DNA of 64,000 nucleotides, taken from positions 1,780,530-1,844,529 of the forward strand of contig NZ_LNBE01000003.1 of the NCBI RefSeq assembly GCF_001445655.1. The letters are read 5' to 3'. Under the pieces are notes generated by a model. That model was not told where the DNA came from. It searched no databases and saw only the letters and a program-made list of their open reading frames with translations. Source of the DNA: Streptomyces roseifaciens. Its GTDB lineage: Bacteria > Actinomycetota > Actinomycetes > Streptomycetales > Streptomycetaceae. Both the position numbers and the translations under genes were made by a program. Numbering within the stretch: the stretch's first letter is position 1; each line of letters begins with the position of its first letter. Below, one piece after another: positions 26,479 through 34,584 of this stretch.

Positions 26479-27889
26479 CATGTCGTGGGGCGCGCACGCC
26501 CCGGGCATGGCCCCGGTGCCGGGAACGCAGGCACCGGGCATGACGACGCCGGGCACGGGAATGCCCGGGACGACGCCGCCCGCCGCCACGGCACCGGCCC
26601 CGAACCTGCCGTGGGCGCCGGCCGTGCCCGGGCAGCCCACCGTGGGCAGCGCGGCCACCCGCAGCGGCGGGTTCACCCCCGAGGCCGCCCGGCAGGACGT
26701 CCCCGTCCTGCAGCGCCCCGTCAACGGGCGCCCCGTCGTCTGGCTCGACAACGGCGCGACCACCCAGAAGCCCCGCCAGGTCATCGAGACCCTGGCCGCC
26801 TACTACGCCACCGCCAACTCCAACATCCACCGCGGTGCGCACACCCTGGCCCGCGAGGCCACCGAGATGTACGAGGGCGGACGGGCCGCGGTCGCCGACT
26901 TCCTGGGCGCCCCGTCACCCGACACCGTCGTCTTCACCCGGGGCACCACCGAGGCCGTCAACCTCGTCGCACAGAGCTGGGGACGCGCCAACCTCGGCCC
27001 CGGCGACGAGATCCTGGTCTCCACCCTGGAGCACCACTCCAACATCGTCCCCTGGCAGATGATCGCCAAGGAGCGGCGGGCCCGGGTCGTGCCGATCCCC
27101 CTGCTGCCCGACGGCAGCATCGACCAGGACGCCTACGCCGACCTGCTCTCCTTCCGCACCCAGCTCGTCGCGATCAGCCACGCCTCCAACGTGCTGGGCA
27201 CGGTGCCGCCGGTGAAGGAGATGACGGCACTGGCCCACCGTTACGGCGCCAAGGTGCTCGTGGACGGCGCCCAGGCCGTCGCCCACTTCCCCGTGGACGT
27301 CCAGGACCTGGACAGCGACTTCTACGTCTTCTCCGGGCACAAGCTCTACGCCCCCACGGGCATCGGGGCGATGTACGCCAAGCCGGAGATCCTGGCCGCC
27401 ATGCCGCCGTGGCAGGGCGGCGGCAACATGATCGACCAGGTGGAGTTCGGCCGCGTCACCTACGCCCCCGTGCCGCACTGCTTCGAGGCCGGCACCGGGC
27501 ACATCTCCGGCGTCGTCGGACTCAAGGCAGCCATCGACTGGCTGACCTCCTTCGGCCGCGACGCGGTCGCCGCGTACGAGACCGCGCTGCTCGGCCACGC
27601 CCAGCAGGCCCTCGCCGCGGTACCGGGCCTCACCGTCCTGGGCAGCGCGCCCGAGAAGATCGCGGTGCTGACCTTCACGCTCGCGGGCCGGGACCCGATG
27701 GAGGTGGCCCGCAGGCTGGACCGGGACGGCATCGCCGTCCGCGCCGGCCACCACTGTGCCCAGCCCTCGCTGCGCCACTACGGGCTGGAGACCGCGACCC
27801 GGGCCTCGCTGGCCCTGTACAACACCGCCGAGGAGGTGGACCAGCTGGCCGCCGCGCTCATGCAGATCCAGGCGCAGCCCGCCATCTGA
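26465..27889 (+). CDS. Encapsulin cargo cysteine desulfurase (SufS-like)
   Basis: 474 residues. The first about 75 are a disordered Pro/Gly/Met/Thr-rich extension with PGM/PGT repeats, typical of family 2 encapsulin cargo. The remainder is a class V aminotransferase-fold desulfurase. The PLP lysine lies in FSGHKLYAPTG and the catalytic cysteine in RAGHHCAQP. It removes sulfur from cysteine to make alanine plus persulfide, inside the shell encoded immediately upstream. Known shells of this group store sulfur, so sulfur sequestration is a reasonable inference. Confidence 0.93.
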   Translation: MTTPDMSWGAHAPGMAPVPGTQAPGMTTPGTGMPGTTPPAATAPAPNLPWAPAVPGQPTVGSAATRSGGFTPEAARQDVPVLQRPVNGRPVVWLDNGATTQKPRQVIETLAAYYATANSNIHRGAHTLAREATEMYEGGRAAVADFLGAPSPDTVVFTRGTTEAVNLVAQSWGRANLGPGDEILVSTLEHHSNIVPWQMIAKERRARVVPIPLLPDGSIDQDAYADLLSFRTQLVAISHASNVLGTVPPVKEMTALAHRYGAKVLVDGAQAVAHFPVDVQDLDSDFYVFSGHKLYAPTGIGAMYAKPEILAAMPPWQGGGNMIDQVEFGRVTYAPVPHCFEAGTGHISGVVGLKAAIDWLTSFGRDAVAAYETALLGHAQQALAAVPGLTVLGSAPEKIAVLTFTLAGRDPMEVARRLDRDGIAVRAGHHCAQPSLRHYGLETATRASLALYNTAEEVDQLAAALMQIQAQPAI

Positions 27890-27923
27890 TCCGCACTCAC
27901 ATATCCCGAACCGCCGTACAGTC

Positions 27924-27948
27924 GCCCCGGTGCACCGCGCGCCGGGGC
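27924..27948 (+). terminator. Hairpin after the encapsulin cargo gene
   Basis: GCCCCGG and CCGGGGC form a 7-bp GC stem 35 bases after the desulfurase stop codon. Confidence 0.5.
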
Positions 27949-28067
27949 ACGCTGTCGTCCCGGGCTTGCGGCATCCGGGGTGTCGCGCCGAACCGATGCG
28001 CGGCACAACTACGAGATTCCGCGGTATTTCCGGTGGCACAGGGAACCATCAGCTACGGAAGACAATC

Positions 28068-28100
28068 TCGTACGTCAGAGACGCACGAGTGTGCGTACGA
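28068..28100 (+). promoter_or_regulatory. Nested inverted repeats before the secreted-protein gene
   Basis: An outer TCGTACG/CGTACGA pair encloses ACGCAC-GAGT-GTGCGT, ending about 20 bases before the start codon. It could form a leader hairpin or bind a regulator. Confidence 0.35.
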
Positions 28101-28121
28101 CCCGGAAGCAGGGGGCGGTAC

Positions 28122-29216
28122 ATGTCACGAAGAGTCGCGCAGCGGCGGTTGTCGGCGGTGCGGGGCGCCATGGGATCGGTGGCCGCGCTCGCGGCCGGGC
28201 TGATCCTCGTCGCGGGGACGCCCGGGACGGCCGCGGCCATACCGGCCGCAGGCAGCACGCAGACGGCACCGAGCTGCGGCAGCGACCAGGAGGCGCACCG
28301 GCCGTCCGCCGCCGAGGCCGCTGCGGCCGGCGCCGCCACGGCGGAGCCGCCGGCGGCCGCGGTCGGCACCGCTGCGGAGAAGATCTCCTTCGGCATGCCC
28401 TCCCAGCTGCCCATCGGCATGTGGTCGCGCGCCGGCGTCACGCTGCGCACGCCCGTCTCCAAGGGCACCGTCCGGCTCGACGTCCGCAGCCGCGGCTTCG
28501 GCACCGACTCCCTCGTGGTCCAGCGCTACGTGCCGAAGACCCACAGCTGGACGGACCTGAAGACCCGTCCGTCCGGCTCGGGCACGCACGGCGTCCTCAC
28601 CTTCCCCCTCACCGCCGACGCGAGCGCGTCCCGCCCGCACAGCGTGGCCCTGCGCATCCAGGACCTCGACCGTCCGGGCACCGTCACCGTCACGGCCTCC
28701 GTCGAGAACGGCAAGGGCCGCACCTACCGCGCCCCGGCCCGCACCGCCACGGCCACCCGGCCGGACGTCTCGGCCGGCGGCTGGAAGAGCGGCACCGCGC
28801 TGAGCCGCGGCGGCGCGGCGAGCGCGCCCTTCGCCCTCACGGTGAAGAACACCACCGACCGCCCCTACCCCTCCCTGTACGCCTCCTACTTCGCCTACGG
28901 CGCCGGCACCGGCCACGCCCTGGCCCCCAAGGACCTCGTCCTGCAGCAGTACCGGCCCGGCCACGGCTGGGAGCGCGTGCAGCTCGTCGCCGGCGGCTGC
29001 GACCCCGGCATGAGCGCGGCGCTGCTGCCGGTCACCAAGGGCCCGCTGGCGCCGGGCGCCACCGCCACCTACCGGCTGCGGGTCGCCGTCGCCGGGTCCG
29101 CCCCGCGCGACGTGACCAAGGTCGACGCGGGCCTGACGGTGGGCAACGGCGACCTGTCCTTCTTCCACCAGGACCTGCCCTTCACGGTCCGGGCGGGCAA
29201 GACGTCGGGCAAGTAG
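28122..29216 (+). CDS. Secreted protein of unknown function
   Basis: 364 residues with a clear Sec signal peptide (RRLSAVRGAMGSVAALAAG ... GTAAAI). The mature part is an Ala-rich linker followed by two beta-rich, immunoglobulin-like segments (about 85-200 and 215-350; TLRTPVSKGTVRLDVRS, FALTVKNTTDRPYPSLY). No enzyme motif, sortase signal or membrane anchor is seen. The ATG at 28122 follows a GGGGG ribosome site. An extracellular or wall-associated binding role is a guess. Confidence 0.75.
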   Translation: MSRRVAQRRLSAVRGAMGSVAALAAGLILVAGTPGTAAAIPAAGSTQTAPSCGSDQEAHRPSAAEAAAAGAATAEPPAAAVGTAAEKISFGMPSQLPIGMWSRAGVTLRTPVSKGTVRLDVRSRGFGTDSLVVQRYVPKTHSWTDLKTRPSGSGTHGVLTFPLTADASASRPHSVALRIQDLDRPGTVTVTASVENGKGRTYRAPARTATATRPDVSAGGWKSGTALSRGGAASAPFALTVKNTTDRPYPSLYASYFAYGAGTGHALAPKDLVLQQYRPGHGWERVQLVAGGCDPGMSAALLPVTKGPLAPGATATYRLRVAVAGSAPRDVTKVDAGLTVGNGDLSFFHQDLPFTVRAGKTSGK

Positions 29217-29237
29217 CGCACCTGTGCAGTGACACCG

Positions 29238-29267
29238 CGGGCCGGCCCTTCCGGAAGGGCCGGCCCG
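29238..29267. terminator. Perfect 30-bp palindrome, bidirectional terminator
   Basis: The entire 30 bases (core CCCTTCCGGAAGGG) are self-complementary. The element lies between the stop codons of two convergent genes and should stop transcription from both sides. Confidence 0.85.
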
Positions 29268-29295
29268 TCGGCTTCGCCGGGGACCGCCGGCCGCG

Positions 29296-30243
29296 TCAGG
29301 ACGGGCCCGGGTCCCCGTCCTCCGTCCGGTCGAACGCCGCCCAGCGGGCGAGCGCGAACTTCCCGCCCTCCCGGCGCACTTCGGCGGCCCCGTGACCCGG
29401 AAAGTGCGCAGGGAACACCAGGGCCCGCGTGTCGGCGGCCTCCTCCAGGAACCGCCGGCGCGAGCGGGTGGCCTGCGCCTGGTCCTCGCTCAGGCACGTG
29501 TCGCATTCGGGCTCCGCTATCTGCAGCGGGCTGTGCACCAGGTCGCCGATGAACAGGGCGCGCTCAGTGCCCGACTCCAGCCGCACCACGGATGAGCCCG
29601 GAGTGTGCCCGGGAGCGGCCTCCAGGCTCAGCCCCGCGTCGATGCGGTGGCCGTCGCCCTCCCAGAGCACCATCTGCCCGGCCCGGTGCACCGGGAGCAC
29701 ACTGTCCTCGAACACCTCGGCGACGCCCTCGGCGAGGCTCAGGTCCCCGAGGACGCCCCGGGGGGTGTGCGGGCCGTCCGGGTTCCAGTAGTCGAAGTCC
29801 GCCCTGGCGACGAGATACGTCGCGTTCGGGAACGTCGGCACCCACACGCCGTCCTGTAACCGGGTGTTCCAGCCGATGTGGTCCGAGTGCAGATGCGTGT
29901 TCACGACGACGTCCACGTCCTCGGGACGGACCCCGGCGGCGGCCAGCCGCTCCAGGTAGCCGGTCTTCAGGTGCGACCAGTCCGGCATGTGCGGCCGGTC
30001 CTTGTCGTTGCCCAGCCCGGTGTCCACGAGCACCGTACGGCCCTCGCTGCGCAGCACCCACGTCTGCACGTTGCACACCAGCTGGTCGGTGGCCGGCCGC
30101 CAGAAGTCCGGCGCCAGCCACGACTCGTTCTCCTTCCACATCCGCGGAGTGCTGGAAGGAAAGATGGCGGGAACGGGCGCGACCGGCGAGTGCCATTCCA
30201 CGATGCGGGTGATGTCCACTCCGCCCAAGGTGATCGTCTGCAT
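29296..30243 (-). CDS. Metallo-beta-lactamase-fold hydrolase with a TTA codon
   Basis: 315 residues with the di-zinc motif THLHSDHIGW and the later ligands in AAPGHTPGSS, FIGDLVHSP and FPAHFPGHG. It resembles the lactonase/AHL-hydrolase-like branch rather than true beta-lactamases. Codon 129 (bases 29857-29859) is TTA, so translation should depend on the bldA leucyl-tRNA that is abundant only in differentiating cultures. The ATG at 30243 was chosen; the longer start at 30279 is less conserved. It follows the phosphatase gene on the same strand. Confidence 0.86.
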   Translation of the reverse strand: MQTITLGGVDITRIVEWHSPVAPVPAIFPSSTPRMWKENESWLAPDFWRPATDQLVCNVQTWVLRSEGRTVLVDTGLGNDKDRPHMPDWSHLKTGYLERLAAAGVRPEDVDVVVNTHLHSDHIGWNTRLQDGVWVPTFPNATYLVARADFDYWNPDGPHTPRGVLGDLSLAEGVAEVFEDSVLPVHRAGQMVLWEGDGHRIDAGLSLEAAPGHTPGSSVVRLESGTERALFIGDLVHSPLQIAEPECDTCLSEDQAQATRSRRRFLEEAADTRALVFPAHFPGHGAAEVRREGGKFALARWAAFDRTEDGDPGPS

Positions 30244-30310
30244 GCCATCGACGCTATGCACCACAGGCGGAACCGCCAAGAGGCAGATGGCACCGTTGTG
30301 TTGAGCAGCC

Positions 30311-31399
30311 TCACTGCTCCCGCCGCACCGCGAGGAGCGCCGCGTCGTCCGACAGCTCGCCGCCCGCGTAGGCCAGCAGATCCGCGACGACGCGGTCCAG
30401 CAGCGCCGCCGGGGCCGACTCCGGCATGCCGGCCAGGCGCTCCGCCAGCGGATAGAAGCGGCCCGCCGCGTCCCGCGCCTCCGTCACCCCGTCGGTGTAC
30501 AGCAGCAGCAGGTCGCCCCGCTCGAACACGAATGCCTGCCCGCGGTACGCGTCGTCCACCATGCCCAGCAGCGCCAGCGGCGGCTGGGGGACCGGCGCCG
30601 GCACCTCCCTGACCCGGCCCGCCCGGCACAGCAGCGGCGGCAGATGGCCGCAGTTCACCAGCTCCGCCCGGCCCGGCTCGGCCACCTGGACCAGCACCGC
30701 GGTCACGAACTCCTCGCCGGGCCGCCGCCGGCACATCGCGGCGTCCAGGCGCCCCGCCACGGCCGTGAGGGAGGGCTCGACCTGCGCGGCCTCCCGGAAC
30801 GTCCCCAGCACGGCCGCCGCCGTGTCGATCGCGGACAGCCCCTTGCCGCGCACGTCCCCCAGCAGCAGCCGCGTCCCGAACGGCGTCGCCAGCGTCTCGT
30901 ACAGGTCGCCGCCCACGCGCGCCTCCGCGGCGGCGGCCAGATAGCGCACCGCCACCCGCAGCCCGTCCATCCGCTCGGGCGGCGGCCGCAGCAGCGTCTG
31001 CTGCGCGGCCTCCGCCACCGACCGCGACTGCAGCAGCTCCCGCTCCCGCGTGGCCACCAGCAGTACGTTCGCGGTGCTGACGCACGTGATGGCCAGCACC
31101 GTGAAGCCCGACGTCAGGTGGACGAGCATCGGCACCTCGTCGTCGGCGAACGCCAGCGGGGCGACCAGGACGAGCGCGCCCAGGCCGACCAGCATCGGCA
31201 CCCGCGCCCTCCGGGAGCCGATGCTGGCGAGCACCGGCGCGGTGGCCAGGACGGGGGACACCGTCCACCGCGGGTCCGACGCGAGGTCCATCACGACGGC
31301 CGTGACCAGCAGCATGTACGCCGCCACGACGAGGAGGCGCGCGCGATGCGGCAGGCGCGGCGCCTGGGGCTGACCGTCCGGGCCGGTGACGTGCGTCAT
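30311..31399 (-). CDS. Membrane PP2C-type SpoIIE protein phosphatase
   Basis: 362 residues. Four to five membrane helices occupy residues 20-115. A helical linker leads into a SpoIIE/PP2C domain (RVGGDLYE, LLLGDVRGKG, LVNCGHLPPLL, LLLYTDGVTEARD, ELSDDAALL) that holds the metal-binding aspartates. It probably dephosphorylates an anti-sigma antagonist in response to a membrane signal. It lies just downstream of the carbamoyltransferase cluster on the same strand and may be read through from it. Confidence 0.88.
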   Translation of the reverse strand: MTHVTGPDGQPQAPRLPHRARLLVVAAYMLLVTAVVMDLASDPRWTVSPVLATAPVLASIGSRRARVPMLVGLGALVLVAPLAFADDEVPMLVHLTSGFTVLAITCVSTANVLLVATRERELLQSRSVAEAAQQTLLRPPPERMDGLRVAVRYLAAAAEARVGGDLYETLATPFGTRLLLGDVRGKGLSAIDTAAAVLGTFREAAQVEPSLTAVAGRLDAAMCRRRPGEEFVTAVLVQVAEPGRAELVNCGHLPPLLCRAGRVREVPAPVPQPPLALLGMVDDAYRGQAFVFERGDLLLLYTDGVTEARDAAGRFYPLAERLAGMPESAPAALLDRVVADLLAYAGGELSDDAALLAVRREQ

Positions 31400-31455
31400 G
31401 ATTGATTTCCACCATAGGCACACCCGCCCCGGCCGCAACCCGTCCCGCCCCGCCG

Positions 31456-31611
31456 TCAGCGCTCCCCGGGGCCGCTCCCCGGTGTGAAGTGCCAGTACGT
31501 CTGCGCCCGCGGCCGCCAGTGCCGCGCCAAGGGGTCGCGCACCCTCCGCCGGCACCAGCCCCACGGGGTGACCGCCAGGTAGTACACCGCGGTCAGCAGC
31601 ACCGTCCGCAC
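31456..31611 (-). CDS. Miniature SxtJ-like membrane protein
   Basis: 51 residues: one membrane helix (VLLTAVYYLAVTPWGW), then a basic tail with DPLARHWRP and a terminal TYW. This matches only the C-terminal half of SxtJ-type proteins, which accompany NodU/CmcH-type carbamoyltransferases and are normally about 130 residues. The GTG at 31611 has GGAGG nine bases upstream. It follows the second carbamoyltransferase by 25 bases. It may anchor or modulate that enzyme at the membrane. Confidence 0.68.
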   Translation of the reverse strand: MRTVLLTAVYYLAVTPWGWCRRRVRDPLARHWRPRAQTYWHFTPGSGPGER

Positions 31612-31636
31612 GGCGTCGCACCTCCTTCCCCGGCAG

Positions 31637-33469
31637 TCAGTCCATCGGGATTTCGCCACGCCAGTCCCGCTCCTCCTGCCACGGCGGCTGCTCCTCCTTG
31701 CGCAGCAGGAAGCCGCCCAGTGCCAGCAGATCGATGTTGGTCCGCATGAAACACGCGTAGGCCTCCCGCGGCGTACGGACGATCGGCTCGCCGCGCACGT
31801 TGAACGACGTGTTCACCAGCACCGGGCAGCCGGTGCGCTCCTTGAACGCCAGCAGCACCCGGCGCAGCCGCGGGTGGCGCCCGTCCACGGTCTGCACCCG
31901 CGCCGAGCCGTCCACATGGGTCACCGCCGGGACGGTCGACCTCGGCACGTGCAGCAGATCCAGGCCGCGCACCCCCTCCGGCACCTCGGCGGCCAGCCGC
32001 TGCGCGGCCGCCACCCGGCCCACGATCAGCATGTACGGGCTCTCCTGGCGCAGGTCGAACCAGTCCTTCGCGTCCTCGGCCAGCACGGCGGGCGCGAACG
32101 GCCGGAACGACTCGCGGAACTTCGTCCGCAGGTTGAGCGCCGACTGCATGCCCGGGTCGCGCGGGTCGGCGAGGATCGAGCGCGAGCCCAGCGCCCGCGG
32201 CCCGAACTCCATCCGGCCCTGGAACCAGCCCACGATCGCACCGCCCGCCAGCGCACCGGCCACCTGCTGCGCCACGCCGTCGAAGCCCGGGCGCTCGTAC
32301 GGGATGCCGTGGGCGTCCAGGTACGCGCCGATCTCGTCGTCCGAATACGCCGGGCCCAGCAGCGCACCCGCCATCGCGTCGTGCCCGGAGCCCAGGTGGG
32401 CGCGGGGCGCCCCCCGCTCGTGGGCCTCCGCGAGCGCCGCCCCGAGCGAACCCCCGGCGTCACCGGCCGCGGGCTGCACCCATAGCTCCGTCAGGCCCGC
32501 GTCCTCCAGCAGCCTGCCGTTGGCCACGCAGTTGAGCGCGACGCCGCCCGCCAGGCACAGCCGCGGCTCCCCGGTCAGCCGCCGCGCGGTGCGGGCCAGC
32601 CGGATCACCACGTCCTCCGTCACCTGCTGCACCGACGCCGCCAGATCGAACTCCCGCTCGGTCAGCGGCCCTTCCGGCCGGCGCCGCGGGCCGCCGAAGA
32701 GCTGCTCGAAACCGGGGCCGGTCATCACCTGCCCCCGCAGGAACTCGAACCGGCGCAGGTCCAGCCGGAACGAGCCGTCCGGCTTGACGTCGATCAGCCG
32801 CTCCCGGATCAGCGGCGCGAAGCGCGGCTTCCCGTACGGAGCGAGGCCCATCAGCTTGTACTCGCCCGAGTCGACCTTGAAGCCGCAGAAGTAGGTGAAC
32901 GCCGAGTACAGCAGCCCCAGCGAGTGCGGGAACCGCAGCTCGGCGAGGTGCCGCAGCCGGGTGCCCACGCCCTGCCACACGGTGGTCGTCGCCCACTCGC
33001 CGACCCCGTCGACGCACAGCACGGCGGCCGACGGGTAGGGGCTCGCGAAGAACGCCGACGCGGCGTGGGACTCGTGATGGCGCCGCGCCACGACCTCCGG
33101 CACCGCCCGGCCCTGCGGCCCGGCGAGGTGATCGCGCACCGCCCGCGTGGCGCGCCGCTTCCAGCCGAGCCACGCCGGCATCCCGTCCAGGAACGACGGG
33201 AGGCCGTACGGCGCCGCCCCCGCGTACGTCGCGAGCACCCGCCGGAACTTCAGCGCCGGATCCTCGTAGTAGGCGACCGCAGAGACGTCACCGAGCTCCG
33301 CCCCGGCCTCCCGCAGGCAGTAGCCGACCGCCTCGTGCGGGAAGGACGGGTCGTGCCGCCTGCGGCTGAACCGCTCCTCCTGAGCGGCCGCGACCGGAAC
33401 GCCGTCGGCGACCAGCGCGGCCGCACTGTCGTGATAGAAGGCCGACAGGCCGAGAACCAGCTGCGTCAC
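31637..33469 (-). CDS. Carbamoyltransferase 2 (NodU/CmcH/TobZ family)
   Basis: 610 residues. The N-terminal Kae1-like half begins LVLGLSAFYHDSAAAL and carries the metal/adenylate motif RRHHESHAASAFF and VDGVGEW. The C-terminal YrdC-like-linked half has FGPRALGSRSILADPR and VLVNTSFNVRGEPIV. The family activates carbamoyl phosphate with ATP through carbamoyladenylate and transfers the carbamoyl to a hydroxyl. It starts with GTG 14 bases after the 32-residue ORF. It is the more canonical of the two carbamoyltransferases in the cluster. The acceptor is unknown. Confidence 0.93.
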   Translation of the reverse strand: MTQLVLGLSAFYHDSAAALVADGVPVAAAQEERFSRRRHDPSFPHEAVGYCLREAGAELGDVSAVAYYEDPALKFRRVLATYAGAAPYGLPSFLDGMPAWLGWKRRATRAVRDHLAGPQGRAVPEVVARRHHESHAASAFFASPYPSAAVLCVDGVGEWATTTVWQGVGTRLRHLAELRFPHSLGLLYSAFTYFCGFKVDSGEYKLMGLAPYGKPRFAPLIRERLIDVKPDGSFRLDLRRFEFLRGQVMTGPGFEQLFGGPRRRPEGPLTEREFDLAASVQQVTEDVVIRLARTARRLTGEPRLCLAGGVALNCVANGRLLEDAGLTELWVQPAAGDAGGSLGAALAEAHERGAPRAHLGSGHDAMAGALLGPAYSDDEIGAYLDAHGIPYERPGFDGVAQQVAGALAGGAIVGWFQGRMEFGPRALGSRSILADPRDPGMQSALNLRTKFRESFRPFAPAVLAEDAKDWFDLRQESPYMLIVGRVAAAQRLAAEVPEGVRGLDLLHVPRSTVPAVTHVDGSARVQTVDGRHPRLRRVLLAFKERTGCPVLVNTSFNVRGEPIVRTPREAYACFMRTNIDLLALGGFLLRKEEQPPWQEERDWRGEIPMD

Positions 33470-33483
33470 GCGGCGCCCCCGGA

Positions 33484-33582
33484 TCAGAACATGGGATAGA
33501 TGGACGCGTCGTCCGCCGGCTGCGGCTTCAGCGCCCGCTTGCGGCGCAGCAGCCGCGCCAGGATCCTGCGGAGCAGTGCCAT
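33484..33582 (-). CDS. 32-residue microprotein in the carbamoyltransferase operon
   Basis: A short frame missed by length cut-offs. The protein starts MALLRRILARLLRRKR, a strongly basic amphipathic helix, and ends with the acidic/aromatic tail DDASIYPMF. GGAGGG sits five to seven bases before the ATG. It lies 13 bases after the SGNH hydrolase stop and 14 before the next start, which is ideal operon spacing. It could be a membrane-surface or enzyme-binding subunit, or a second precursor peptide; the sequence alone does not decide. Confidence 0.6.
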   Translation of the reverse strand: MALLRRILARLLRRKRALKPQPADDASIYPMF

Positions 33583-33595
33583 GCTGTCCCTCCCC

Positions 33596-34519
33596 TCAGG
33601 ACGATGTGCCGAGGCGCTCGGCGAGGACGCGGGCGACCGCGTCGTACCCGGCGTCGACGCAGTGCACCCGGTCCACGAACAGCCAGTCCGCAGGCGCCGT
33701 CGCCGCCCCGAGGGCCTCGTTCATGTCGAGGAACGGCACCCCCAGCCCCGCACAGCCCTCGCGCAGGGCCGCCGCGTAGGCGCGGCCGACGTCCATCGAG
33801 GCGATGTCGTTGTGCAGCCGGCGCCAGTTGGAGACGTCGTCCAGCTCGTCGAACAGCGCCTTCTCCTGGGCCGCGGGCTCCTCCCGCACCCAGGGCGCGA
33901 GCGGCTGCAGGACGAACGTCAGCCGCGCCCCCAGCGCCCCGGTCAGCAGCTTCCACCCGCCGAGGTGGCGGACCGTCAGCCCGGCGGCGTGCGCGATCCG
34001 CTCGGCCGGGCCCGGCACCGCGGACGCGTCCGGCGCGGGCCCGCACTCGAAGAAGGCGCCGTGCCGGCCGTGCTGCGCCGCGGGCAGGCGGCTGAGCACG
34101 AGGTTGTTGACGCCGGAGAAGACGACGATCTCCGCCACCTCGGGCAGCAGGTGCTGGAAGAGCGTCAGCAGCATCAGCTCCTGCGCCGAATTCAGGCTCT
34201 GGCCCGAGAAGTTGAGCCACGGCAGCCCCGGGGCGTGGTGGCTGCCCAGCCGCGAGGAGACGGTCGCGTGGTCCCCGCTCGCCCCCACGCCGAAGACCGC
34301 CGAGCTGCCGGCCAGCAGCCGGACGGGGCCCGGCGGGCGGCCGTCGGCCACCGTCGCCGGCCCGCCCGCCGTGTGGGTGACCCGGAATCCGCAGGAGTCG
34401 GTGGAGTACACCGGGGTCCGCTCGTTTCCGTACTGGAAGAAGCCGATGTAGGGCTGGTCCTCCAGGACGAAGGTGTAGTGCTCCATGTGGGGGACGAGTT
34501 CGGCGCGCGGGGACTTCAT
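33596..34519 (-). CDS. SGNH/GDSL hydrolase family protein
   Basis: 307 residues. Block I reads LLAGSSAVFGVGAS (Gly-Ser-Ser in place of GDS), block III VFSGVNNLVLS, and the C-terminal DRVHCVDAGYDAVA supplies the Asp-x-x-His pair. Families with this layout often occur next to NodU-type carbamoyltransferases and act as esterases or acyltransferases on small molecules. No signal peptide is visible, so it acts in the cytoplasm. It sits inside the operon. Confidence 0.8.
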   Translation of the reverse strand: MKSPRAELVPHMEHYTFVLEDQPYIGFFQYGNERTPVYSTDSCGFRVTHTAGGPATVADGRPPGPVRLLAGSSAVFGVGASGDHATVSSRLGSHHAPGLPWLNFSGQSLNSAQELMLLTLFQHLLPEVAEIVVFSGVNNLVLSRLPAAQHGRHGAFFECGPAPDASAVPGPAERIAHAAGLTVRHLGGWKLLTGALGARLTFVLQPLAPWVREEPAAQEKALFDELDDVSNWRRLHNDIASMDVGRAYAAALREGCAGLGVPFLDMNEALGAATAPADWLFVDRVHCVDAGYDAVARVLAERLGTSS

Positions 34520-34584
34520 GGGGCAGGGCTCTCCTCGGGTGTCCGGGCGGCGGGCGGCAGGTGGCAGGTGGCGGGGCCGCGGTG

